DNA of 64,000 bases, from positions 7,079,811-7,143,810 of the forward strand of contig NC_080059.1 of assembly GCF_026212465.1 (NCBI RefSeq), given 5' to 3'. Source of the DNA: Amaranthus tricolor. Lineage: Eukaryota; Streptophyta; Magnoliopsida; Caryophyllales; Amaranthaceae. The position numbers and the translations under genes are program-made. Below the pieces are notes generated by a model. The model was not told the DNA's origin and searched no databases. It saw only the letters and a list, made by a program, of their open reading frames with translations. Below, piece by piece: positions 49,701 through 60,982 of the stretch. Numbering within the stretch: position 1 is the stretch's first letter; every line of letters starts with the position of its first letter.

Positions 49701-52700
49701 TTTCACTAAATATAAGGGAATTAGCCTTGTGCTTTTGTTAACATATGGTGTCTAGTGATGATACCAATGTGCTCATATGCCACAATTATCCCTGGCCATA
49801 GATGAATTAGAAGAGTTTTTAGTGACATTAATTTGGTTAATTTGAAAAACTCTACAATTACGATATGGTGCGACCTTGTTTTTGCACTGTTGTTCGAAGA
49901 CTCTTTTCTTATTTGCTTATTATACATAGTTGCGTATGAATGTTTTTGTAGTTGAATTTGGATAGGACGTCATATTCCAAAGCTCTTCAAAAACTCATCA
50001 TTGATTCTTTCTTGATATCTACTGTGTAAGGTTTGTAATGCTTGATGAAACAAATGTGGAATGGCAGTTAGAAGAACTTATTATAGGGTGATAAGGAGAC
50101 CAATTGCTACCTATGTAAAAAAATGTCATTTTGAAATACCTTTAAAGCTTTAGCGACAATCCTTATAAAAGTATTGTTGCTAGAATCACATATTAAGCAT
50201 TAGTTTCTCATTCTTTGATTGTTTAACTAGTAAAAAACATTGAATTAATGTTGAATTATAATTAAAGTTGTTTTTTTTCCTTTTTCTTTTCTTTTCTTTT
50301 CTGTGTGGTATAAAATTGGAGAAAAATTAGGGTTGAGAGGGAACACACATTAACAACAATTAGAGTAGTAGTAAAATGTCTACCACAACATTTACAGACC
50401 AAAATTATGATTAACTTTGTTATCATTGCTCAACTAATATAACTTATTGATGTAATTCAAAATTTACATTCACCATTAATATTGCAAACACTATTTTTTG
50501 TTTTTAAGCTCACTTAGTACTTCGTTGTTTGCTATTTTTAATCCTCACGATTTCAATCATTCAACTAGCTCTTATGTGAGCTACTCTCAAATCTCTATAG
50601 TCATAGTCCTTTCTTTATGCTTTGTCCAAAAAGTGTTGAGATGGCCAATAATCCACCATTTCTCTCTACACTTAGCCTTCTTTAGGCCTCTCAATGACTA
50701 GATTTTTTGACAAATCCTTTTCATATTTCCCACAAATGCACATGCTTAGACAAGTATCTTATTTGCTTGTACGAGCACCAAAACAAGGCAAAGGCCTCAC
50801 ACAAATTGCTCGTTTGAGTTGTAGGGTGCTCATTTGAGGACTACTCATCTAAGGACGGGGTGTGCTTGTTTGAGCATAGCCTGTCCTCCAGCATATCTAC
50901 CTCACCTCTTCTTGGTTGCTTGTTGGAGCACTAAGCTTGCTTATTTGAGCTCTGTTGAATTGTGAAATGCTCAATCCTAGACCACTGGCCAATTTTTTTT
51001 TCCTTTTTCTAGAGTCTTATCATCTTCGACATCACATCAAACCAATAGATAAGATAGTAAAGCAATGTAATAATCAACTTTTAATCATAATTTTACTCCT
51101 TTTAAAAGATAGTTCATTTTCATTGAACTTCATATATATTTGACATTATTCCTAGTTCTGTTGGAAGAAATATACCCTTTTGTTCTCTTTGATTAAGAAG
51201 ATACTTAATAGTCTCATTTAAAATGCTTTTCCAAGCTTTGTTAACAAGAAAAAATTGTATCAGTTAGGACAAAGCCAATGCGCTGCATTGTAAGGTCTTC
51301 AATGCCATGACCAAATTTGATCTTGAGGGGGTTTGGGTGTTAGATAGGATCATGGTGGCCTAGACTCGGTAAGGTGTGGTCATGTCCATCGATTATTTCT
51401 ATCTTCTCTTATGGTTCAATTTTAAAGAAAGGACTGGTAAGGTGGTTTGGGCCTGTTAGTGAACATGCCTTATGACAAATATTGGCTAGGTCTGGCTGCC
51501 GTTTGTTTGATCCTATTGGTTTTGACAAAGCTATCAGTATATTTTTGCAAGACCGATTTATTAAACTTCACATAGTTGGTGATACTGCTGTCTAGTTTTC
51601 TTTCACATCTCCATGATATCTGTTCCAAACTGTGGTTTGTTAGTGTTTTTTCATAGTGCAGAAACTGCAATGATGAAATTAGATGCTAGGTGTAAATTTT
51701 AAACCACAGTTTGATCTTTTGCCAGGAAAAAGAAATGCTACATTTAATGGAAATTTATAGAGATTAAACCCTAGATCCAAAATTTTAAGATATAAAGTAC
51801 AAAGTGAAGATCAGATTGTTGGGCCAATTTACTGAGGCTAGACGGTAATGGATTTACGATAATGAAATTCTAGTAGTTTAATGGAAAGTTTTAATATTCA
51901 GTTCATTTTTGGTAAACTAAAAAAAAAAAAAACAAGTTTGCACTTCAAAAAAAAAAGTAAGGCTTTCATTGGGGGTTGGAAATTTTTTGAAATTGCTAAT
52001 GGTAAACCCTTTTTTTTAGTAAAAGAGACTCCAGGGTCTATAGATGGAGTGTTTGATCAAGATGGAGTGTTAATACCATTGTTAATTATTTCTCAAATAT
52101 AGATTACTAATTTTCTTTTGCAGTTTTGTTGAAGTTTTAATGACATGATTATCTCTCCTCATACACTGCCTAACAAATCTTACATCTAAATTTCCAAAGC
52201 AGAATACTCTAACTGGGAAAAAATGGAAAAGGAGGGAAAAAGAGGATGAATATGTTGATGCTGATGACATAGATGATAATGAGGATAGTGGTCAGGATAT
52301 TGATTCAGACCAAGAGGAAGAGGGCGCTATAGAAATGATGATTAACGAAGGTAGTTTGACCAAGGGTAACTCTGAAGCTGAAGATGGGAATAAGTCTACA
52401 AAGACTAAAAGGAGTAGGTCTGAGAAAACGACCAAAAGACCTGCAAAATCTGCCAAGAAAACCACAAGTGCACCAGATAAATCCTTGGCTGCTGCTGGAG
52501 CCTCTGCCTCATGCTTCAAAGCAAAGGGATCTTCAAGTAAGAAGAAACAGGTTGAGGAGGAAACCAATAAAGAGAAGCCTATTCCAGTTGAGGATAAGTC
52601 CTCCGGCAAGAAACAAAGAAGTAATTCCGCAGCTAAATCTGCTATCAAAGATCAAGGTAAATTTAACTGTATTATCTTCAAATGTATATTTTGAGAGTTT

Positions 52701-55700
52701 AGAGTGTCTTTTGCTTGTTACTGGATAGTGGCTACGTAAGGGCCTAACCTCCTTGATTATTTGTGAAATGTTCTTAGATAACATGAGTGTATTAGTGCTG
52801 ATTTATACTGACCTGATTTTTGCCTAGAATGAAGATGACAGATTCTGTAAATTATTTGAATTACTAGAGTGGTATTTTCTGAACCCAAAATTAAATGCTT
52901 GACTATTCGTAATAATGCCAATTCAAAGAAGCCCAAGATCAATTCAGAGCCAAGATGAGAGAACCTAAACCGTTATAACCCAGTTTTTCATCAACTGTAG
53001 GACTTGTACATAATGTACACCTGAAATGAACCTGATCCACCCAATGGCAGCCCAATTAGTATATTTCAACTGTTTGGTTGGCTTTCTTAAGCTATTCTGA
53101 GTATTTTAAAACATTTCCTTCTTGTGATTTCTCATCCATGTATTCATTATTCTATTATAGCAGTGTGTTGACATTTATTTATTTTCTTTTGCTTTCTGCC
53201 TTATAGGTAAAGGAAAATCAAAGGAAGAAGCAAAATCAGAGCCAACAAATGATGAAATACGTGCTCAGACAGAAATTCTTCTGAAAGAAGTGGACTTTGA
53301 TACTGTAAGAAATCTTGATCTCTATGGTTCTGTAATAAGTCTTTTTTTTAAATAGTTTATTAACCTTCTGCCTTATTTAAAATTTATCTGTAGGCAACCC
53401 TATCAGATATACTTCAACGTCTTGGTATGCTACCTTTAACTCTTTTCTAGTTTCAATCTCGTCTTGTGATTTTTGATGCATTATTGATTGTTCCCTTGGT
53501 TACTAGTGATCAAGCCCACAAGTGCTTGTATATGAACTTGCTTGTTTTAGATAATTCTTTTAGGGAAATGAGACCAAGGTTCGTAAAATAGCATTCTATG
53601 CTTTTTTATCAAAAAAGAAAACCTTAAGCTCACCCATCAATCATCAGTATATACTTAATAATACATTTTTGTTAAGATCAATTTGGCTTGGCTGTAGCTT
53701 AGCTGCTACTAAATAAAAAACATTAAATTCAAGGATGGGTCTCAACCTTAGCTATGCACTTTGCTTGGCTGTAGCAAAGGTTATAAGAGAATTGAACTCA
53801 ATGTTGGGAACAGTGATGGAAATGTGATGGCAGTTTCTGCACCTTAGCTATGCAACAGTCCATGCATGGGTCTCAACCTCTGATGAGTATGGAAGGAATT
53901 ACAAGGACTTGCAATTCAGTATTTTTGTGGCCTATATATGTTGTAAAGGCTTGGTCTCTATAGGATACCTGCGGTCTTTTTTAACGTTGTTCCATTATTC
54001 TCTAAAGTTCACAGGGAAACTAAATATTTTGAATTTGAAGGGAAGGAAATAGCTTAGAGTATAAATTATGATTAAATTTTTAGAGGGGCCCATAGGTTGC
54101 CTCTGGCGATTTGCTTCGACGCTCAAGCCAATTATTATGTAAAAGGAGTACCTGGGATTAGGAAGCTCAATCTCAAGTGCACTGTCACTTTAGCTTGGAG
54201 GAACTTAGCTACGGTTTCCTTGTTGTGTGAGGCCTTGATTAATATTATTTATCATGAGGGTAAATGCTAAGAGAGGGAATAGTTATCCTATGATTGAGCG
54301 TAATAAGTGAGTAGGAGTTGATTTCAAATCACTAAGTAATGTCCTTTTTGATCTTCATGTGTACTGTTAGTTCGTTCTATGTGGTTTACACCTTTTCTTT
54401 AGCTTTCTGAGTAGAATAAGCTGTTTTTTTGACGTGATAACTTCTCATTGGATGTGCAGTAGGACATTTAGTACATAGTTAATCTTTCGCCCATTTTGTG
54501 GAAGTTACTACACTTTTTCTGAAAAAGTATGCCTTTGTTCTTTCACACAAGCTACCATTCCTATTATGCTGTACTGTTCTGGACGCCCATGCATTTAATT
54601 CTACATCTTTACAATATTGAAGATGATCTTTTTGCTAAGCATCTAATAAGGGGCCTAGATCCATAGGGCCCAGGAGCATACAATAACAATCCGATACATT
54701 AGAAGTGAGTTTATCTTTAAAAGAACTAGAAAGGACATACTTCAGGTCATAGGATGATATAGAGGCCAATACTAGTCAAAATAGTACTGCTATCTTGTTT
54801 GTTTTGGCAGGAAATGCTGTTATGGGTTTGTTCTTGTTTTTTCTGTTATGTATAACTATTGGTTAGAGTGATCAGTGATGTACTGTAACAATGTCAAATG
54901 ATTCTCTAGTTTCCTCGCGAATTGAAAATAGCGAATTATGTTCGGTATTGGGCTATTATTGGGCAAGTTTCAGCGAGTTGTGAATTCAAAAAGCAAATTA
55001 GCGAGCAAATTATGTTACACTGTACTGTACTATCCAATGAATATTACATTTGTTTATTTTCTGTCGTCTACATATCTCATTCTCTCTTTGATTGATCGTC
55101 ATTGGACCTCTTCTTCACTTCTATCTGTTTAGATCATAACAGAAGATCATCTTGATTTACGTTATCATATGAAGTAGGAGCTGTTTTATTTGACACTGAT
55201 TAAAGCTTTCTGTTATATTTATTCCTCGATGTTTACATGCTTTCCTGTAAGGTACCAATATTATTTTCACACTTCTGTTTCATGTAAAAATTTTTTTTAT
55301 CCCTATACTCCCTTGCAACATGTCTCTTCAACTCCAAAATGGCTCTTGGTTATTTTTTCTTTAATTAAATGTCATATTTCTATTTTCTTAACAGCCTTTA
55401 ATAAGTAAAACATTCTATCCAAATGTGAAAACATTTACAGCTTATTCTCTTGCCCCTTTGAGTTTTACTCCCACTTTTTTGGGAGATATTTTTTCTCTAA
55501 GAGGTCCAACTCAAATGGCAGCATGAGTATATGTAAATGAGAGGTATGTTTTCCTTTGATTTGATAACACATTTATCATTGCTTAATCTCTATTTTATGG
55601 TTCCACACCCTCCTTTCCCCTAAATATTGTTTGACATAGGCTCATGGCTCTTTTTTCTTTCTTTCACCCTTTTATCTTCATTACATTCAGTTCATATTTT

Positions 55701-56921
55701 TCTCTCCTCTCTGTTTTTCTTAACCTCACTTTATTTCCCCTCATTCTTTTCTCTCTCCCTCTCATATTCCCATAGGTGGTCCCTCATTACTTCCTTTATT
55801 TTGTGGATTTTAATTTTGCAACAGTAGCAGGTGGAGCGTTTGTTAGGATAGTGTATGCGGCTGTATAATTGTCCTGTCTCCCTTCCCTCTTCTCTAACAA
55901 AGCAATAGTAAACTTGATTTCCTCCCTTACCCTCCGTTCCCCTTCTCTTTGAAGATTCTATCTAAACTTATGCTTAAGGGATACGGGACTAATTTTCATT
56001 TATGATTTTTGTTGTAAAGCCAGGATTTGAATGACCGCAATATTAGGACTTCACTTTTGTTTTAGTACTAGGTCATAGAGTTATTTGTTTGGGGGCGTAT
56101 ATGGTGCTTGGGATTTTGGAGGCAAAGATAAACCAACATTTCGCTAATTGCAGGTTGGATTATGGGGAAAGAAAATTCAGGGACATAAATGATGTGACCG
56201 TAATCACCTTGGTGTTTTTTGCAACTTTTTATACTGTGATAGGTGGTATCAGGTTTGCTTAGAGACGGGAATAAAAGATGCTAGGTGATCAGTATGTTTG
56301 CGTACCAAATTAGGGGACACCTAACAACTCTTATTTATTTCAAAGCTCAAATATTATTGTGTTCATCCTTTGTAAGCACACAGAAGGTATGCAGATTTAT
56401 GCCATATTTTGCAGGGACACAGCAAAGAATAAGGATTAGGGTGAGTTATGAACAATGATAAGAAAATACTGTTCTGATGCATTGTGCTTTACCCTAGAAG
56501 TAGAAACTTCGTTTGCTTTTTAAATTAACATATGCTGAAAGAATGACGTCACAGTTTTTACTGAATAAATTGGATTGTTCAAGCATTGTTGGTTATTAAG
56601 TTAGGATGAATTGGATTCATTGGATACGCAACTAAAATATGCATACTAACCTTTTAGCATCAGACACTATTTTTATTCAGGACTATGCATCTGCACTTTG
56701 CAGTCACTTATTTTAAAAGCAATCGTGAATGCTGGTGTCATTCTATTGATGCATTTTAGTAATATGGTTGTAATGTGTTTTCAGGTACTCACTTTGGCAT
56801 GGACTTGATGCATAGGAAGGTAGAGTTTAAAGCCCTTATTATTGAATTAATTGAAAATATGGCCAATGAGGAAGTTGACAATGATAATGGTGAGGATGCA
56901 GAGGACTCTGGAAAGGATTAA
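46718..56921 (+). CDS. DEK: DEK-domain chromatin protein (complete, 11 exons)
   Basis: Exons: 46718-47377, 47489-47522, 47764-47843, 47975-48034, 49175-49285, 49366-49446, 49539-49610, 52203-52656, 53207-53304, 53394-53424, 56785-56921. All junctions keep phase; the product is 605 residues. Residues 8-97 are three 30-residue acidic repeats (KPENELESGGGKELEE), followed by a long K/E/D-rich stretch. The DEK core runs about 240-345 (LHTILFGKKAK, GQFSGFVWVDNEEKQRAKTK, LLDFCDLLNIPINKSS). Then come a basic linker, an acidic block (DADDIDDNEDSG) and the C-terminal DEK_C fold at about 531-587 (DEIRAQTEILLKEVDFDTAT, LSDILQRLG, THFGMDLMHRKVEFKALIIE). Plant DEK proteins bind DNA and histones in the nucleus and shape chromatin access and stress or flowering responses. 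Introns 7 and 10 are long (2.6 and 3.4 kb) and hold repeats. The assignment is firm. Confidence 0.94.
46738..47007 (+). repeat. Three in-frame 90-bp tandem repeats in DEK exon 1
   Basis: Units 46738-46827, 46828-46917 and 46918-47007 each encode 30 residues built around KPENELESGG(G)KELEE. They differ at only a minority of positions, so the expansion is recent compared with the rest of the gene. Confidence 0.9.
50765..50951. repeat. Array of GCTYRTTTGAGC near-palindromes in DEK intron 7
   Basis: Six 12-base words: 50765 (GCTTGTACGAGC), 50808, 50828, 50864 (GCTTGTTTGAGC), 50919 and 50940. They lie in a GC-richer patch of the intron that looks like foreign, possibly LTR-derived, DNA. No element borders were found. 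Confidence 0.6.
54880..55025. repeat. Dispersed repeat, copy 2, possible MITE in DEK intron 10
   Basis: The start GTACTGTAACAATGTCAAATG and the inverse of the end (GTACAGTGTAACATAATTTG) resemble each other, so the family may have terminal inverted repeats. The inner sequence matches 7304-7442. Confidence 0.4.
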
Positions 56922-57267
56922 ATAAGGATGTTCTTGGCTTCGGCTTATTTTACAATTGGGTTTGATTAAAGCGTTTTAATTGTGAAGTTCTATTCTTAAT
57001 ACCATAAGAGGTTGTAGACTTGTAAATTAAAGAGTCTGCGCCATAAATATTTCTGATCTTTGTGTATTATAGTCATAAATAACTCTTTTTTACTCAATAT
57101 TAGGATTAGGGTGTCTCTTAACATCCTATTTTTGTATTTGACAAGCACAGTTTTGTAGGATGACTAAGTAGCTCAGTTTGAATGGAGTTTTGCAGTTATA
57201 CTGAGTGTTTATTGGAACTTGATAGCTAGGTTTTGAAGTAGATTTGCACGATGAATTCATTCATACT
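56922..57267. other. 3' flank of DEK up to the MULE
   Basis: Probable DEK 3' untranslated region and unique flank; nothing else is seen. The MULE target duplication begins at 57268, about 350 bases beyond the DEK stop codon. Confidence 0.5.
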
Positions 57268-57276
57268 TTAATAGTT

Positions 57277-57430
57277 GAAAATTTGAAATACCTAAGCTAA
57301 AAAAAAAAAATTAATTAAATAAATTAAGTTTTACAAAATTTTCATAAGTAAGCGTGAAAATCTTAAACTTATGGTTTGGGGCTGTTTGCTGTTACTAACT
57401 GCGAACAGAACTGCTCTACAAAAACGCAAG
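57277..57430 (+). repeat. Left terminal inverted repeat of the MULE
   Basis: It pairs with 62710-62858. The order of words is kept with small indels: CCTAAGCTAAAAAAA, TTAATTAA, AAGTAAGCGTGAAAATC, TATGGTTTGG and GTTACTAACTGCGAAC (the last in partial inverse). Confidence 0.85.
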
Positions 57431-57502
57431 TCAGTTTCTGTTTTTCGCATTTTACCTAATTTCTTAAAACCCTAACTTCATTCGACATTCTCCCTCTAAA
57501 AT

Positions 57503-58158
57503 TGTAACATCCCGGCCCCTAGGATCGCTGGTGACTACTCATAGAGACTGTAGACTGGCCCCATAAACCAACACAAGTCTTTCCAGGGAACTTTAGCTTC
57601 ACTCGTGCGCACCCGGGAACACTTCCCAGGAGGTCACCCATCCTAAAATTGCTCCTCACTAAGCACGCTTAACTGTGGACTTCTTAGCAAATAGGCTCCT
57701 TAGAAAAAAAGATACATCTTGTTGGTATGAGTAGTCTATCAATCCTTTTTCAAGCTAAATCTAGGGTATTACACTCACCCCAACTTAAGAATACAACGTC
57801 CTCGTGGGACCGTAACTTCGGATCTTTTCCCTCGCTAGGTGCACTGAGCACTATCAGTCACGGTCGCAGGATTGCTCTCATGCCATTTGTAACACCCCGG
57901 CCCCTCGGATCGCTGGTGATTACTCATGGAGACTGTAGACTGGCCCCACAAACCAACACAAGTCTTTCCAGCGCACTTTAGCCTCACTCGTGCGCACCCG
58001 AGAACACTTCCTAGGAGGTCACCCATCCTAAGATTGCTCCCCACCAAGCACGCTTAACTGTGGAGTTCTTAGCAAATGGGCTCCCTAGAAAAAAAGATTC
58101 ATCTTGTTGGTATGAGTAGTCTACTAATTCTTTTTCAAGCTAAATTTAGTGTATTACA
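57503..58158 (-). mobile_element. Cassandra TRIM retrotransposon with 5S rRNA-like LTRs
   Basis: Two 271-bp LTRs (57503-57773 and 57888-58158) flank only 114 bp. Read on the minus strand each LTR begins TGTAATAC and ends GTTACA. Each carries a 5S rRNA-like segment with the pol III promoter region (minus strand: AAGCGTGCTT and GGATGGGTGACCTCCT). On that strand the internal region starts with TGGCATGAGAGC, close to the tRNA-Met primer site, and ends with a purine run, TTGGGGTGAG. Flanks AAAAT and AAAAC give a 4-of-5 target duplication. Cassandra elements are non-autonomous and need proteins from other retrotransposons. It sits in the 5' part of the MULE, so it inserted later. Confidence 0.93.
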
Positions 58159-58662
58159 AAAACCATTGATTCAATCCATCAAGTTTTGCATTCCTCTTTC
58201 GATTTGACACTTCAAAATTAGTGTGGGATACTCTAGCTTGCTCAAAGGTAAATTTTTTTGTGTTTTTTTGGTGTATATGTAGTTTTTTAGGGTTTTAACC
58301 AAATTTGTTTATTATTTCAAATTTAGGTTACTAGTTGTTAAATCAAAACTATTCTTAATCATCCATAAGTATTGAAGGTAATTTTTAATTGTTTTTATAG
58401 CTTTATGTTGTTTTATGAATCAATGTTTGTGAATTAGTGGAATTCAATGTTGATAATATTATTAGAAATGTTGGTATTAGAAATATTACTTATGAATTGA
58501 TTAATTATTTAGATTTTATGTGTATTATATATGTATGAGCTTAGTTATATTTTGAATTTTAATAATTTTTAGATCAAAAAAGATTATAATCGAATGAATG
58601 TAATGTACTTGTATGACCATGAGTTGATGTTGATGTTGATTTTCTTTGTATTACTGTAGAAA

Positions 58663-60982
58663 ATGGTATCATTTCGCGTAACTATAGTATGTTTTTGGAA
58701 TGGTTGTATTCGAGAAAATAGTGGCAAAGTTCATTATGTTGGGGGAAGACGTAAGTTGTTTGCTTGCAATTCGAACATGGATTTGAACCACTTTAAACAT
58801 TTTATATGTTCCAAGATTGGTTTGGACCCTACTAGAAGTACCGTAAATATAAGCTTTAAATATGACATGAGTGGAGAATTGCTTGCCTTTCCTGTTGAGG
58901 ATGATGAGGCTATAGCTGCCATGTGGGAGCATTCAAAGTCCACCCAAATTCCCTCTTTGGTGTTATACGTAGAAGAAGTACCATTAGGGAATGTAGTTGC
59001 TTCTAATCCTACTTCTACCCCTATGTCTATATTAACTCAGGAAACTGTAAGTCCCGTCGTTTCTTTTGCATTTTGTACTTTATCTCAAACCCCTACGAAT
59101 CAAGTTCCAATTGATTCAATGGTTAACTTTGGAGAAATTGCTGAGATGGGACTTTTGGATGATGGAAATGACTCAATGAGAGTAATGTGCTCATTGACGA
59201 TCCTTCTGAGGACGATGTGGATGTTGATAAGGATGCGCTAGCAGAACTACAATCATTCCTCCTACACCTTATGCCCTCTGTCCACCTTTAGACGAGAATG
59301 AGGAGGACAACTCATGGAGGACTTGGACTTGTGATACCATATACACCCAAGAGGGAGAGTTTGAGAAGGGTATGATGTTTGATAGCAAGGAATCGTTGTT
59401 GGAAGCTATCAGAGTGTATCAAATTCGCAGAAATGTGGAGTACAGAACGGAGACCTCGAACCAAACTGTCCTTACCTTGAAGTGCAAGCGGGGTTGTTCA
59501 TGGAAACTTAGGGCTACGTTTGATTCTTATTTATCTTCATGGCGTATTGTTACCTATAAGGGTAAGTATGGTTCTTGTGTATTGGGTAGTGACATTGTTT
59601 CGGCTGGACACATTCACCTGACATCTTCTATCATTAACAATGTTATTAGAAATTATGTTGCTAAAGACCCATCCATTAAGGTATTTGTCGTACGGCAGAT
59701 GGTTAAAGATCGTTTTGGTGTGGATGTGAATTATAAGAGAGAGTGGTGTACAAAGCAACAAGCATTGTTGTCCATTTACGGGACCTGGGAAGGTTCTTAC
59801 TCACTCCTTCCACGCTTTTTAAAAGCGTTGCAACATTCCAATCCGGGGTTAGCACTTGAGTGGTATTTTAAGGAGGACAATGACACGGGCGTATATGTGA
59901 GACCTAATATTAGGACCTTCCAACGTGTCTTTTGAGCCTTTAAACCTTGCATTGAAGGCTTCAATTATTGTAAACCTCTTATTGCCATTGACAGCACACA
60001 CTTGTATGGTAAATATCGTCATACCTTATTGACTGCCATTGCCCAAGATGGTGATAAGGTAATCTTTCCATTGGCCTTTGCCTTAGTAGAGAAGGAGAAT
60101 ATAAGTGCATGGTCCTGGTTCATGGCTTGTATTCGTAAGCATGTCACACAGAGGATGGGTTTATGCGTTAATACTGATAGACACGCTGGTATTTTTGCAA
60201 CCATGGAAGAGCCGGAGTAGCAACCACCTAATGCTTATCATAGGTTTTGCTTACGCCATTTGCTTAGCAACTTCAATCATGCTATGGATAATGTTCAGTT
60301 AAAAAAGTTGTTTGGTAAAACAGCTGAGCAAAGACAACAAGTTAAGGTAATGAATGGTTTAAAGGCAATTGTGACTGCAAAACGAGAGGCAATTTTCTGG
60401 ATTGATGACGTGGGTGATATGTCTAAGTGGTCGTTGTGTCATGATGGAGGACATAGGTATGGCGTTACTAATACGAACTTAGCTGAAGTTTTCAACTTTG
60501 TGATGAAGGGTGTACGTTTCTTACCTTTGACAACACTTGTTGAATTCACCTTCTATCGGGTAAACGACTACTTTGTTCAAAGACGTGAACGTGCTAGTGC
60601 ATGGTTACTTGGAGGACACATGTACACAGCGCATGCCACTAGGATTATCAATAGAAATACTGAGAAGAAAAATTTCCTTGATATAATCGCATTTGATTAC
60701 AGAAGTGGTGTATTCGAAGTTAAGACTGGGAGGGGTACTAGAGGATCGTCCAATGGGGGTAAGATTCAACATGTTGACTTGAATCAAATTAAGTGCACAT
60801 GTAACAAACTTGAGATATACCACCTTCCTTGTTCACATATACTTGCTGTTTGCATCAAACGACACCTTTCATGTGTATCACATATTGGGAGAGCGCCCTC
60901 CATTGGAAGTGATCAGAGGGAGCGGGTTGCGATGCACATGGTTGGTTCATACCTTCTCGCATCTCCCCGAAGGTGCTTATGA
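58663..60982 (+). pseudogene. mudrA-like: MURA-type Mutator transposase, broken
   Basis: The frame opens at 58663 with a PB1-like N-terminal region. Frameshifts near 59175 and 59250 interrupt the acidic linker. The DNA-binding region follows (GMMFDSKESLLEAIRVYQIR, LKCKRGCSWKLRATF). The catalytic core begins after a TGA at 59933 where the family has Trp (RVF-stop-AFKPC). Catalytic residues are still visible: Asp at 59990 (IAIDSTHLYGKY), Asp at 60176 (NTDRHAGI) and Glu at 60485 (NLAEVFNF), as is the CLRH motif after a second stop (TAG, 60218) that also replaces a Trp codon. A SWIM zinc finger (CTC...CSH, 60794-60838) closes the protein. Normal MURA proteins cut and join the element ends. This copy cannot make a full-length enzyme. 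Confidence 0.9.

Noticed and set aside
52292..52728. Minus-strand and second plus-strand frames over DEK exon 8
   Set aside because: The plus frame in phase with the neighbouring DEK exons explains the region; the others are low-complexity shadows.
57727..58047. Frames of 70-84 codons in the Cassandra region
   Set aside because: They cross LTR and internal sequence of a non-coding TRIM and have no protein similarity.
57600..58080. 5S rRNA gene
   Set aside because: The 5S-like segments are in both Cassandra LTRs and are diverged; they are not part of a 5S array.
59372..60982. Domesticated transposase gene (FAR1/MUSTANG-like)
   Set aside because: Intact TIRs, a target duplication and in-frame stops show a decayed transposon, not a host gene under selection.
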